Positions 9,530-18,100 of a DNA stretch of 64,000 bases are shown here, one piece after another. Each line of letters begins with the position of its first letter. Position 1 is the stretch's first letter. The stretch spans positions 3,799,328 through 3,863,327 of the forward strand of contig CP051238.1 in NCBI GenBank assembly GCA_017794925.1, given 5' to 3'. A program made the translations under genes and the position numbers. The notes under the pieces were generated by a model. The model was not told where the DNA came from. It saw only the letters and a program-made list of their open reading frames with translations, and did not search any database. The DNA comes from Aestuariibacter sp. (GTDB lineage Bacteria; Pseudomonadota; Gammaproteobacteria; Enterobacterales; Alteromonadaceae).

Positions 9530-10021
9530 TTAATCCACATCTTCCAATGGCCAAATCGCAATGTAATCTTCGAATTTGTCCAAATTTGCCTCGCTCTCGG
9601 GCACCGTTTTCCCTCTTACCGACATACCCGCTTTGTGCATTGCGGTTTTCTTACCGCGGTTTAACAACGGGTGCCAGCTTGGCAGTCCTCTTCCCTCGTG
9701 TAGTCGGCGGTAGCTACAACTCGGCGGCATGAAAAAGATATCTTTCAGGTTTTCCTGCGTAAGGCGAACGCAGTCTGGTACGAGTTCGGTGCGGTTAGCA
9801 TACTGTGTACAGCTACAGGTTTTTGTATTAAGTAAATCGCAGGCGATATTGGTAAAGTGAATAACCTCTCCCGCCTGAACGTGCGCTGTCGGTGCAGCTT
9901 CATCTACAGAGTCGTCATCGATGAATTTATGCAAACAGCATTTCGCACAGCCATCACAAATTGACTCCCATTCAGCCCGACTCATTTCATCGAGTGATTT
10001 TGACTCCCAGAAACGATCCAT
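9530..10021 (-). CDS. ycgN: YcgN-family cysteine-cluster protein
   Basis: 163-residue conserved protein of unknown function. A CDGCAKCCLHK motif near the N-terminus and further cysteines (CDLLNTKTCSC, C in VPDCVRL, PPSC) form the cysteine cluster typical of UPF0260/YkgJ-type proteins, proposed to bind zinc or iron. The open frame runs upstream to 10192, but the family start is MDRFWESKS at 10021, one base after the stop of the upstream gene. It ends a tight minus-strand run from rnd, like the E. coli ycgL-ycgM-ycgN group. Confidence 0.9.
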   Translation of the reverse strand: MDRFWESKSLDEMSRAEWESICDGCAKCCLHKFIDDDSVDEAAPTAHVQAGEVIHFTNIACDLLNTKTCSCTQYANRTELVPDCVRLTQENLKDIFFMPPSCSYRRLHEGRGLPSWHPLLNRGKKTAMHKAGMSVRGKTVPESEANLDKFEDYIAIWPLEDVD

Positions 10022-10022
10022 A

Positions 10023-10688
10023 TCAGGCCTCCACAACGGTCGTCTGAATGTCAAACCAGGGTGCCATCGACAACGTGAGTTTGTCTCCTGATTGTAATGG
10101 ACCCACACCTTTTGGGGTGCCGGTAAGTACAATATCACCCGGCTGCAAGGTAAACACCTCTGAGATAGCAACCAATAACGATACCGTGTCACGCATCATC
10201 ATTTTCGTGTTGCCTTGCTGCCTTGTTTCGCCATTTATTCTTAGCGTAAATGCCAAATCCTGTAGTTGTTTTACATCCTGAGCAGAGACAAATGCGCTGA
10301 CCGGGCAGGCATTATCAAATGCTTTTGCACGTTCCCACGGATGGCCGTCTTTCTTTAATTGGTCCTGTAAATCACGCAATGTCAGGTCCAGCGCCAGACC
10401 AACCCCCGCTATTGCTGCTCCGGCCTCTTCCTCACTGGCATGGCATAGCGGCTGTCCGATCAGGACGGCGACTTCCAGTTCGTTATGACACGCTCCCCGG
10501 TTGGTTGGAATAACCACAGGTTCAGCAACGTGACATAATGCAGTAGCGGGCTTTAAAAACAACAATGGCTCGCCAGGCACGGCATTATTCAGTTCCTGAA
10601 TATGATCCAGATAATTACGGCCAACGCATACGACCTTACCGGTTGGCAATCCAAACGGCTGCCCTTGTAGATTGTGATGCTGATACAT
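10023..10688 (-). CDS. ycgM: Fumarylacetoacetate hydrolase family protein (YcgM-like)
   Basis: 221 residues, a single FAH C-terminal domain. Family signatures are CVGRNYLDH near residue 21, HNELEVAVLIG with metal-binding glutamates, and LTGTPKGVGPLQSGD at the end. Members cleave C-C bonds of beta-diketo acids or decarboxylate oxaloacetate; the substrate here is not known. Its start overlaps the upstream transglycosylase stop by one base. Confidence 0.9.
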   Translation of the reverse strand: MYQHHNLQGQPFGLPTGKVVCVGRNYLDHIQELNNAVPGEPLLFLKPATALCHVAEPVVIPTNRGACHNELEVAVLIGQPLCHASEEEAGAAIAGVGLALDLTLRDLQDQLKKDGHPWERAKAFDNACPVSAFVSAQDVKQLQDLAFTLRINGETRQQGNTKMMMRDTVSLLVAISEVFTLQPGDIVLTGTPKGVGPLQSGDKLTLSMAPWFDIQTTVVEA

Positions 10689-11677
10689 TAGTGGCCTCGC
10701 TTAATACGCTCTGATAAATAACTGACCGACACACCGAAATAGCTACTGCGATTCCATTTCATTAACGTATGGAAGTTCTGATAAACAAGATACAGCCTGC
10801 CTTTCTCGCCGTCAGGCATAATCAGCGATGCGTTTATATCTACATTCGGCAAATCACGGCCATCGTAGCGGCGCACACCTTGCGCCTGCCAGAATGACAG
10901 TGGCTTAAATTTAGCCTTATCCAGCCCTGCCAACGCATAATCAAAATGGTCTGTTACCGATACCTGTCTGCCCCACGTGCCATTGCTTACCCAGCCTTCA
11001 GACGACAGGAAATTCGCAATTGAGGCAAATACATCAGCCGGCGTGCCCCAAATATCCTTCTTACCATCTCCGTTATAGTCGACAGCATAATTTAAAAAAG
11101 AGGTCGGCATGAACTGGCTTTGCCCCATAGCCCCTGCCCATGAGCCATTAAATTCTTTAAGCGAAATGTGACCTTCCTGCAGAATAGTCAGCGCAGCCAA
11201 AAGCTGCTTTTTGAACATAGCTTCACGTCGCCCTTCAAAGGCCAGGGACGCCAGCGCTGATAAAACCGGGTGACTTCCCTGAATTTTGCCGAAATTCGAC
11301 TCATTACCCCACAACGCGACAATAAATCGCGGTTGAACACCGTACTGCTGGCCAATTTCCGCTAACAGCAACTTGTGTTCTTCCATTAACGTAATAGCCT
11401 GCTTTACCTTCCAGTCCGGCACACGGGTAGTCAAATAGGTATCCAGGGTAATTTTCTTTTCCGGCTGGTTGTTGTCTGCCTTCACCACGGTAGGCCGATA
11501 AAACACAGTAGCAAACACGTTATCGACAAACTGCTTACCGAAGCCCTGAGCGATGGCTTCTTGTCTTAACACGGCTTTGTAGCTTTCGAATTCATCGTCT
11601 TTACTGTCTGCAGCATTGCTGATGGTTGATACTACCAACGCACACAACGCGATGCTTATTTGCTTAAGTCTTTTCAT
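10688..11677 (-). CDS. Lytic murein transglycosylase (MltB-like)
   Basis: Periplasmic peptidoglycan lytic transglycosylase, 329 residues. A signal peptide (~1-22, ending SNAA) has no lipobox, so it is soluble or loosely bound rather than a lipoprotein like E. coli MltB. The SLT-type catalytic glutamate is in ALWGNESNFG (Glu126), and the family GAMGQSQFMPTSF segment follows. No C-terminal peptidoglycan-binding domain is visible. It sits 7 bp downstream of ycgL within the rnd-to-ycgN run. Confidence 0.92.
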   Translation of the reverse strand: MKRLKQISIALCALVVSTISNAADSKDDEFESYKAVLRQEAIAQGFGKQFVDNVFATVFYRPTVVKADNNQPEKKITLDTYLTTRVPDWKVKQAITLMEEHKLLLAEIGQQYGVQPRFIVALWGNESNFGKIQGSHPVLSALASLAFEGRREAMFKKQLLAALTILQEGHISLKEFNGSWAGAMGQSQFMPTSFLNYAVDYNGDGKKDIWGTPADVFASIANFLSSEGWVSNGTWGRQVSVTDHFDYALAGLDKAKFKPLSFWQAQGVRRYDGRDLPNVDINASLIMPDGEKGRLYLVYQNFHTLMKWNRSSYFGVSVSYLSERIKRGH

Positions 11678-11684
11678 TACATGT

Positions 11685-11978
11685 CTATGCTTGTGATGGT
11701 TTGCTGTCTAAACCGAGACTTTCCCGGTGAGATTCGAGCAAATTCTCTTCTTTAGGCGGCATCTGCAAGTAAAAACCTTGCGCGTTGATGGCGTCGATCA
11801 ATTTCGCTTTATCTACGCCACCTAAGGCGTCCCTTTTACTCAACGGCAGCATCATAACCAACTGTGGTCTGCCGAACTGATTCATCAGTGCTTCTGGTAC
11901 TGATGAAAAATCGTCTTTCTTTGCAACATACAGGTACATACCTGCTTTTTTTGCGGTTTTATAAACTGCTAATAACAT
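11685..11978 (-). CDS. ycgL: YcgL domain-containing protein
   Basis: 97-residue conserved gammaproteobacterial protein (UPF0745/YcgL fold). The diagnostic start MLLAVYKTAKKAGMYLYV and the central FGRPQLVMMLPLS segment are present. Function is unknown. Its frequent place beside RNase D and YcgN suggests, but does not show, a link to RNA metabolism. It lies 16 bp downstream of rnd. Confidence 0.9.
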   Translation of the reverse strand: MLLAVYKTAKKAGMYLYVAKKDDFSSVPEALMNQFGRPQLVMMLPLSKRDALGGVDKAKLIDAINAQGFYLQMPPKEENLLESHRESLGLDSKPSQA

Positions 11979-11994
11979 CTCTTACCTATCTATT

Positions 11995-13137
11995 TCAGTG
12001 TAATACGGCCTGTACCACTGGCTCAAAATACGCCGCTCGCCATCCGGAAAGCACATCCGGTTTAAGCCCTTGTACCCGGCACTCTTCAATGTCAAACCAG
12101 TGCCATTTTAGCAGTTGATTAAGCTGCTTTTTAGAGGCAATTACTTCCTCGCTCACGCCCTGTTCCACAGCGATTTCCGCCGCAGCGTGTTTCAGTCGGG
12201 CAAGGGTTTGTTTGTATTGAGGAAAGTCTATCAGTCGTTTAATACGAGGGAGATGCTCACTCGGTGCTGTCTTTTCAAACTCGTCAATGCCATTGCGGAT
12301 CACATCCAGCAGTATTTCTGGTCTCAAGCGACGTTCCTGGGGGGTCAAACAGTGAATACGTGACAACGCGCTCTTGGATTGTGGCATACGCAATGCGAGC
12401 TCATACAGGTGCGCTTCTTTAAATACAAAATTGAGTGCCATGTCTTTTTGCTGAGCACGCGTAAGACGCCAGGCAGCCAGATGCTTTAACACCGTTAATT
12501 GCTGTGACGATAATTTCCAGGCGTTTTTAATTTGCAAATAGGCATAATCGGCCGGCATGCTGGCTTTTTTCTTTTCGCTTAAGGTTGCAGATTCTGATAA
12601 AACCCAATCCAGTTTACCTCTGGCGACAACCATATCGTAAAGCTGTTCAAACGCAGGAAGCAGATACAGTACGTCATCAGCGGCATACCGGCACTGGTTA
12701 TCAGACAAGGGTCTGGCAAGCCAGTCAGTGCGCGACTCCCCTTTTTCCAAGGTGGTTTCAAGCAGCATTTCAATCATGCGCCCATACCCCATGGTTGTCC
12801 CAAGACCGAGTAAACCTGCGGCAAACTGTGTATCAAAGATAGGTGTAGGCACCAAAGAAAATGTCGCCAGAAAGGCTTCCAGATCTTCAGAACAGGAATG
12901 CAGTACTTTGATGACATCGGGATTGACTAACAGCGATGTCAGAGAAGACAAGTCGTCAATGGCTAACGGGTCAATGAGCGCTAGCTGATGACCATCAAAT
13001 AACTGAACGAGTCCCAGAGCCGGAGCCAGTGTGCGCGTACGAACAAATTCGGTATCAATAGCAATTGCCCGGTGACGTGCAGCTCTTGCACACACTAAAT
13101 CTAGGGTTTCCTGATCCTGTATAAAAATATAATCCAT
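11995..13137 (-). CDS. rnd: Ribonuclease D
   Basis: 3'-5' exoribonuclease that trims tRNA and other small RNA 3' ends. 380 residues, usual length. DEDD motifs are visible: Exo I in AIAIDTEF (Asp28, Glu30), Exo II in VLHSCSEDLEAF, and Exo III in CRYAADDVLYLL. HRDC domains follow from about residue 205. It follows fadD on the same strand but behind a strong terminator, so it likely heads its own unit with ycgL and the genes beyond. Confidence 0.95.
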   Translation of the reverse strand: MDYIFIQDQETLDLVCARAARHRAIAIDTEFVRTRTLAPALGLVQLFDGHQLALIDPLAIDDLSSLTSLLVNPDVIKVLHSCSEDLEAFLATFSLVPTPIFDTQFAAGLLGLGTTMGYGRMIEMLLETTLEKGESRTDWLARPLSDNQCRYAADDVLYLLPAFEQLYDMVVARGKLDWVLSESATLSEKKKASMPADYAYLQIKNAWKLSSQQLTVLKHLAAWRLTRAQQKDMALNFVFKEAHLYELALRMPQSKSALSRIHCLTPQERRLRPEILLDVIRNGIDEFEKTAPSEHLPRIKRLIDFPQYKQTLARLKHAAAEIAVEQGVSEEVIASKKQLNQLLKWHWFDIEECRVQGLKPDVLSGWRAAYFEPVVQAVLH

Positions 13138-13141
13138 AAAT

Positions 13142-13170
13142 AATAAAGCCGGCTTTACGCCGGCTTTATT
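13142..13170 (-). terminator. Intrinsic terminator of fadD
   Basis: A 12-bp perfect stem (AATAAAGCCGGC / GCCGGCTTTATT) with a 5-nt loop, 17 nt past the fadD stop codon. It overlaps the short gap before rnd. Confidence 0.85.
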
Positions 13171-13186
13171 CAGGTGGAGCTGTAAA

Positions 13187-14842
13187 TTAGTTTCGAAGCT
13201 CTCGACGCAGAATCTTACCGACGTTAGTTTTAGGTAATTCTTCTTTGAATTCTACGTGTTTAGGGACCTTGTAGCCAGTAAGATGTGAACGACAATGCGC
13301 AATCACTGCTTCAGCAGTCAGAGAATCGTCTTTACGCACGATAAACAGCTTCACTACTTCACCACTTACTTCATGTGGAACACCGATAGCCGCCGCTTCC
13401 AATACAGCCTCATGCATGGCCGCGACTTCTTCAATTTCATTCGGAAACACATTAAAGCCAGACACAAGGATCATGTCCTTTTTACGGTCAACAATGTAGA
13501 AGTATCCATCTTCGTCAGCGCGCGCTATGTCACCAGTTGCAAGCCAGCCATCACGAATAATGTCGTCAGTAGCTTCCGGACGATTAAAATAGCCCTTCAT
13601 TACCTGAGGGCCCTTTACCCACATTTCGCCAGATTCCCCGGGCGCCACTTCGTTGCCGCTTTCGTCCATCAGCATGATGTCTGTAGAAGGAACAGGCATA
13701 CCAATAGAACCTTTATACGCGTCTAACTGAGGTGGGTTAACGGTAACCACTGGCGAACACTCTGTTAGTCCGTACCCTTCCAGTAGCACAGTGCCCGTCA
13801 CTTTCTGCCAACGTTCAGCGACCGGACGCTGAACTGCCATGCCGCCTCCCAGACCAAACTTGAAGTTGGAGAAATCCAGATCACTGAACCCTGGCGTATT
13901 CAACAAGCCATTAAACAGCGTGTTTACACCCGGTAAGATAACGAACGGGTATTTGCTCAACTCTTTCACAAAGCCAGGCATATCACGAGGATTGGTGATT
14001 AGCAGGTTTGGACAACCAAATTTCAGGAAAAGTAAGCAGTTCGCGGTTAGCGCAAAGATGTGATAAAGCGGTAATGCGGTAACCACCAGGTCTTTACCCG
14101 GTGTGATCACCGTTGCCAGAATACCAGAGACTTGCTCTAAGTTCGCAATCATATTCCGATGGGTCAGCATGGCCCCTTTGGAAACGCCGGTTGTTCCACC
14201 GGTATACTGCAAAAACGCCAGACTTTGATTGTCTATTTCGACTTTGTTAAAACCTAAATGCCGGCCTGCATTCAGGGTTTCCATGAAGGGTTTAGCTTGC
14301 GGAAGATTGAAGTCCGGCACCATTTTCTTCACGCGCTTCACAACAAAATTCACAACCCAGCGCTTTGGTGCAGGCAGCATATCACCCAAGGAAGTCAGCA
14401 AGACTTCCTTAACACCGGTCTCAGCCACAACCTTTTCTAGGGTATGGGCAAAGTTTTGTACAATGACAATACCTTTCGCGCCGCTGTCATTCAGTTGGTG
14501 TTTTAACTCGCGTGCGGTATACAACGGATTGACGTTCACTACGGTCATACCTGCCCGTAATATACCGAACATAGCAACCGGGTACTGGAGCAGGTTGGGC
14601 ATCATGATCGCTACCGCATCACCCGGCTCAAACCCCGCGTGCTGCAAGTAGGCAGCAAAGTTTTTTGAGTGTGTGTCGAGCTCAGAGAAGCTCATCTCCT
14701 GACCCATATTGATATAGGCCGTCTTGTCCCCATACTTGGCAACTGATTCGTCAAGAATATCAACGATTGAAGCGTAACGATCCGGATCGATTTCCGGAGT
14801 TACTCTTGGGTCGTAATGCTTAAGCCAGTTTTTTTCCACCAA
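13187..14842 (-). CDS. fadD: Long-chain fatty acid--CoA ligase
   Basis: Activates imported fatty acids to acyl-CoA at the inner membrane, first step of beta-oxidation. 551 residues, near the E. coli length. The ATP/AMP motif is YTGGTTGVSKG at 213-223. GYGLTECSP and the FACS signature around DGWLATGDIARADEDGYFY are intact, and the conserved C-terminal lysine lies in PKTNVGKILRREL. A FadR-type operator lies ~75-90 bp upstream of the start codon, fitting FadR repression relieved by acyl-CoA. Confidence 0.95.
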   Translation of the reverse strand: MVEKNWLKHYDPRVTPEIDPDRYASIVDILDESVAKYGDKTAYINMGQEMSFSELDTHSKNFAAYLQHAGFEPGDAVAIMMPNLLQYPVAMFGILRAGMTVVNVNPLYTARELKHQLNDSGAKGIVIVQNFAHTLEKVVAETGVKEVLLTSLGDMLPAPKRWVVNFVVKRVKKMVPDFNLPQAKPFMETLNAGRHLGFNKVEIDNQSLAFLQYTGGTTGVSKGAMLTHRNMIANLEQVSGILATVITPGKDLVVTALPLYHIFALTANCLLFLKFGCPNLLITNPRDMPGFVKELSKYPFVILPGVNTLFNGLLNTPGFSDLDFSNFKFGLGGGMAVQRPVAERWQKVTGTVLLEGYGLTECSPVVTVNPPQLDAYKGSIGMPVPSTDIMLMDESGNEVAPGESGEMWVKGPQVMKGYFNRPEATDDIIRDGWLATGDIARADEDGYFYIVDRKKDMILVSGFNVFPNEIEEVAAMHEAVLEAAAIGVPHEVSGEVVKLFIVRKDDSLTAEAVIAHCRSHLTGYKVPKHVEFKEELPKTNVGKILRRELRN

Positions 14843-14915
14843 CCTCTCCTGTCAACTTTACTTTGACGATGATTGTTCACAAAAGTCCACGCCACCAGCC
14901 TCGGCTTACGCACAA

Positions 14916-14932
14916 AACTGGTCCGATTTGTT
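14916..14932. promoter_or_regulatory. Candidate FadR operator upstream of fadD
   Basis: AACTGGTCCGATTTGTT matches the left half of the E. coli FadR consensus (AACTGGTCNGACCAGTT) perfectly and resembles the fabA operator. A possible -10 (TACTAT on the minus strand, 14941-14936) abuts it, so a bound FadR would cover the start of transcription. This is consistent with repression. Confidence 0.65.
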
Positions 14933-14973
14933 GCAATAGTATCGGATGTTCGCAAAAAGATAAATGACGTTGT

Positions 14974-15837
14974 TTACATTTCCTCAACAAAGCAGCGAAT
15001 TGAAGTGCTAACTGCCGAAGGATTAACCATATGAAAATGATGTCCTCCTGAGAATAGTTCAAGCTGACTGTTTTTCCACCATTTTTTCCTATTTGGATAA
15101 ATAGTTTCCAAATGCTTGAAACTATCTGTAGCGCCGCCAAACCAGACCGGACACGGAATTGCTTCCATCAGATTCTGCGCTTGTGATTCGGTCAGCCTCA
15201 GTGTGGATTTAGTACGTAATCTGGGGTCACTTCCCCATACTAATTTGCCATTCTCATCGCGCACTGTATTACGCAATATAATGGTTTCTGCATGTTCGGC
15301 ATTAATATCGCTGATTTTGCACCGGGCCGAAACAGCGGCCTGTACATCAACTTCGCGAAGGCGGGTCGTGGAGGTTTGTTTGGCTAACCGGCTAATGACA
15401 GAATCACGTACCTGGCTGACACTGGTATCGGCTTCCAGTGTCAGCGGTCCACAGGCGTCAATTGATACTACTTTTGCTACGCGCTCAGGGAATACCCCGG
15501 CATACAGTGTAGACAGAATACCGCCCAGAGAATGACCAACAAGAATAACATCCCGCCAGTCGTTCGCTTCAATCAACTCATGTATGTCCTGTACAAAATC
15601 AAACTGATTGTAGTGCGCTCCCGCTGAACGGTGGAAGCTCTTGCCATGGCCGGGCAAATCGATAGCAATAAACTGATAGTCGTCAAAATAAGGGAACAGG
15701 CACGCTAAACTTGCTGCGTTATCCAAAAAGCCGTGTATCCCCAATATTACCCGACCGGATTGACCATTTGTCAGGCCGTGCAGCGCCCCCTGAGACAATG
15801 TAAACTGCCATTCTTGCATACCATTCTTCCTGTTCAC
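14974..15837 (-). CDS. Alpha/beta hydrolase
   Basis: 287 residues with an alpha/beta hydrolase fold. The nucleophile elbow is GHSLGG (residues ~102-107), the oxyanion region is GIHGFLDNA, and the likely catalytic His is in SGGHHFHM near the C-terminus. It is closest in look to the YbfF/MhpC group of small esterases. It sits upstream of fadD with a 131-bp gap that contains fadD's own regulatory site, so the two need not be cotranscribed. The substrate is unknown. Confidence 0.85.
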   Translation of the reverse strand: MNRKNGMQEWQFTLSQGALHGLTNGQSGRVILGIHGFLDNAASLACLFPYFDDYQFIAIDLPGHGKSFHRSAGAHYNQFDFVQDIHELIEANDWRDVILVGHSLGGILSTLYAGVFPERVAKVVSIDACGPLTLEADTSVSQVRDSVISRLAKQTSTTRLREVDVQAAVSARCKISDINAEHAETIILRNTVRDENGKLVWGSDPRLRTKSTLRLTESQAQNLMEAIPCPVWFGGATDSFKHLETIYPNRKKWWKNSQLELFSGGHHFHMVNPSAVSTSIRCFVEEM

Positions 15838-15906
15838 TTAACAATGCCAACACAGTGTAGCAAAGAAAAATTGATAAGCAGCATGGCTTAATACACTGAA
15901 TTAGCA

Positions 15907-15936
15907 AATAAAAAAGCGGCAATGCATTGCCGCTTT
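15907..15936 (-). terminator. Intrinsic terminator of the Slp-family lipoprotein gene
   Basis: An 8-10 bp stem (AAAGCGGC / GCCGCTTT around a palindromic centre), followed on the minus strand by a T-run, 50 nt after the stop of the yeaY homologue. Confidence 0.85.
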
Positions 15937-15985
15937 CTCATGTCAACCGGAATTGAATTGCCTGCTCACAGGCAATCCTGTGCCG

Positions 15986-16717
15986 CTATCGCTGTTGTTG
16001 CCTTGGTTTAACTGCCCCGGGTTCACGGGTTTGCACACGCATGGTAGCAGTCGGTTCGCCGTTGTTACCCCGGTAGCTGCGCTTCACTTGTTTGGTATTC
16101 AGCCCATTGTTCTTAGACTGCTTCGAGGCCGGATAGCGGTCTCGGTTACCGTGATAAAAGCGAAAGCCGCCACGATAATAGGAAGAATGGTAAAGCCCCC
16201 ACGGTCCCCAAAAACGCGGGTAAAAGGTCGGGTACCAACCACCGTAAAAGTCAAAAAGCAGAGAGTTCGTATTGTACATCTGTTGATCACGCCACAGATG
16301 ATAGTCCTCAACCATAATGGCTGGGAACATGTAAGGCTGTTCACCTACCATGCCCGCTACCGGCTGGGAAACCGTACCAATAAATGTCGCTAAGCGTCCT
16401 TCAGCAAACACGATAGGATCAACAAAATTGTTAATCACAGCCTTAAAGCGACCCGGTGTTTGTTCAGTCGTAAGTGGTTTCGCATAGTGGTTAAGCGGAA
16501 AATAAACCATCTCAATAGTGGTTTTATTGTCTTTATTCTCTACATTGGTAACAATCCCGCCCCAGCGAGCCGGTTTACCCAGTACCTGCTCTCCGGCCAC
16601 AACGGCTTTTGAATATCCAACCAACGCCTTGTCGTCAGACACTTTAATTGGATCCGGAACAATGGCGCAGCCTGAAAGCGTAAGCACGGCAACCATAATT
16701 AGTGCACGGTAAAACAT
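15986..16717 (-). CDS. yeaY: Slp-family outer membrane lipoprotein (YeaY-like)
   Basis: 243-residue lipoprotein. The signal peptide ends in lipobox LSGC (Cys17). The Slp domain occupies roughly 20-170 (GKPARWGGIVTNVENK pattern). The C-terminal part is rich in Tyr, Arg, Gly and Gln. The frame is open to 16828, but ATG 16717 has an AAGGGGTG ribosome site and starts the signal peptide exactly. Its place between tsaB and fadD matches E. coli yeaY. Slp proteins are starvation or envelope-stress lipoproteins of unknown molecular function. The 301-bp upstream gap must hold its promoter, but I find no confident -35/-10 or sigma-E motif there. Confidence 0.88.
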   Translation of the reverse strand: MFYRALIMVAVLTLSGCAIVPDPIKVSDDKALVGYSKAVVAGEQVLGKPARWGGIVTNVENKDNKTTIEMVYFPLNHYAKPLTTEQTPGRFKAVINNFVDPIVFAEGRLATFIGTVSQPVAGMVGEQPYMFPAIMVEDYHLWRDQQMYNTNSLLFDFYGGWYPTFYPRFWGPWGLYHSSYYRGGFRFYHGNRDRYPASKQSKNNGLNTKQVKRSYRGNNGEPTATMRVQTREPGAVKPRQQQR

Positions 16718-17018
16718 AGAACACCCCTTGTTGTTGTGACGAATGATAAGGGAATCACCAGTTATTTCCATTATTTCTGATGACTTACTGACACTTCCGG
16801 ATGAAGTTTTGCTATTCAGCACATTCACTTTAACCGATAGCCCCTTCCCTGTTCTACCCTCGTCGGTCCTTTATCGATCATACGTACGCGTCAAGCCCGT
16901 CAGAGCACCTCGTCTAACACGCTTTATGACTATTATCTGAAAGTTAGCTGAATGGAAGCTGAACTTACTTTTTGGTTTTAATGTGAAATTTTTGTAATTA
17001 AAAACAAAATTTTTAACA

Positions 17019-17312
17019 TTATGCGTAGATATCTACACCCATCATTTGACGCACTGAATCGCGTTTAGTTTCACGTTCAAAACTAAGATATTCACGAACA
17101 GCATGCTCTGCATGAGGCGCAGGTTTATCGTAACCGGCTTTGGTACGGAATGCTTCCGCTTTGGCATAAGAAGACGCGTCACCACTAACCACAATAGCGT
17201 TATCTGGCTGTTTCGGCGTCTGTTCGGTTTCAGGCACAACCTGCTTAACCGGTTTGGGCCGGTTGTCGCTTCGATCAATAACAGGTGCGTTAACAGTTTG
17301 CCGAATATCCAT
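17019..17312 (-). CDS. Small conserved protein of unknown function
   Basis: 97 residues, hydrophilic, with no signal peptide or membrane segment. The N-terminal half is Pro/Gln/Val-rich and probably disordered. The C-terminal half (AEHAVREYLSFERETKRDS) looks helical. I do not recognise the family. It is placed between tsaB and the yeaY homologue on the same strand, 107 bp after tsaB. A real gene is favoured by its position in a gap otherwise without coding sequence and by ordinary amino-acid composition. Confidence 0.6.
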   Translation of the reverse strand: MDIRQTVNAPVIDRSDNRPKPVKQVVPETEQTPKQPDNAIVVSGDASSYAKAEAFRTKAGYDKPAPHAEHAVREYLSFERETKRDSVRQMMGVDIYA

Positions 17313-17419
17313 TTAATTGCGTATACCAATTATGCGTTTTGCTTCAGGTGAAAAGTCGTGATTGTATGTACCGATACATAGCTTCCAACCCCAACAAAAT
17401 GCAATTTTCAGGCCTACCG

Positions 17420-18100
17420 TTACTCTCTGCCCGGCAATTTTTTCCAGGTAACCGTGTCGCGCAGATACACTGGCGTAATCGAATCAGCTGACATGGTATC
17501 ACCCGCTTCAAATGCTTGCTGTACCAGTGGCAACATATGTCTTGCATAAGGATAGGACACAGACACTGCCGTCTCGCCTGTTATTGCCGTTAGCGCCGGA
17601 TAAGCTTGCCAGCCTGTACCTGCATAACCACAATCAGAAGCCGACACCATAGCTGCAGCGTCCTCTGGGGGCAGTACTTGTTCTTCGCCCTGTGATACTG
17701 CAATGCCATTATCACGTACATAGCGGGCAAAATAGACCTCACTCATTCGTGCATCAATGGCAACCGCCACGTCATTCTCTGGCTGACTGGCGAAAACCTG
17801 CTGCGCCATTGCCTGAAGCGTACTGACGCCAACGACAGGTAAACCGGAGCCCAGCGCCAGTCCCTGAATAATGCCGGTTGCAATTCGAACCCCGGTAAAA
17901 CTGCCCGGTCCTCTACCGAAACCCAATACCTGCAAATTTTTAATACCCGCACCGGCTTCCTTAATGACGTCATCAACCATGGTCAGTATTTTCTGACTGT
18001 GTTGCTGAGGGCACACTTCATAGCGAGTGTATATTTTATCGTTAAACTGCAGTGCAACAGAGCACGCTTCTGTTGCCGTATCAATCGCTAAGATATTCAT
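17420..18100 (-). CDS. tsaB: tRNA threonylcarbamoyladenosine biosynthesis protein TsaB
   Basis: 226-residue ASKHA-fold partner of TsaD in making the t6A37 modification of ANN-decoding tRNAs. The start MNILAIDTATEACSVAL and the segment GFGRGPGSFTGVRIA are diagnostic. It overlaps yoaA by 4 bp (ATGA-type junction), as in enterobacteria, so the two are cotranscribed and coupled. Confidence 0.95.
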   Translation of the reverse strand: MNILAIDTATEACSVALQFNDKIYTRYEVCPQQHSQKILTMVDDVIKEAGAGIKNLQVLGFGRGPGSFTGVRIATGIIQGLALGSGLPVVGVSTLQAMAQQVFASQPENDVAVAIDARMSEVYFARYVRDNGIAVSQGEEQVLPPEDAAAMVSASDCGYAGTGWQAYPALTAITGETAVSVSYPYARHMLPLVQQAFEAGDTMSADSITPVYLRDTVTWKKLPGRE

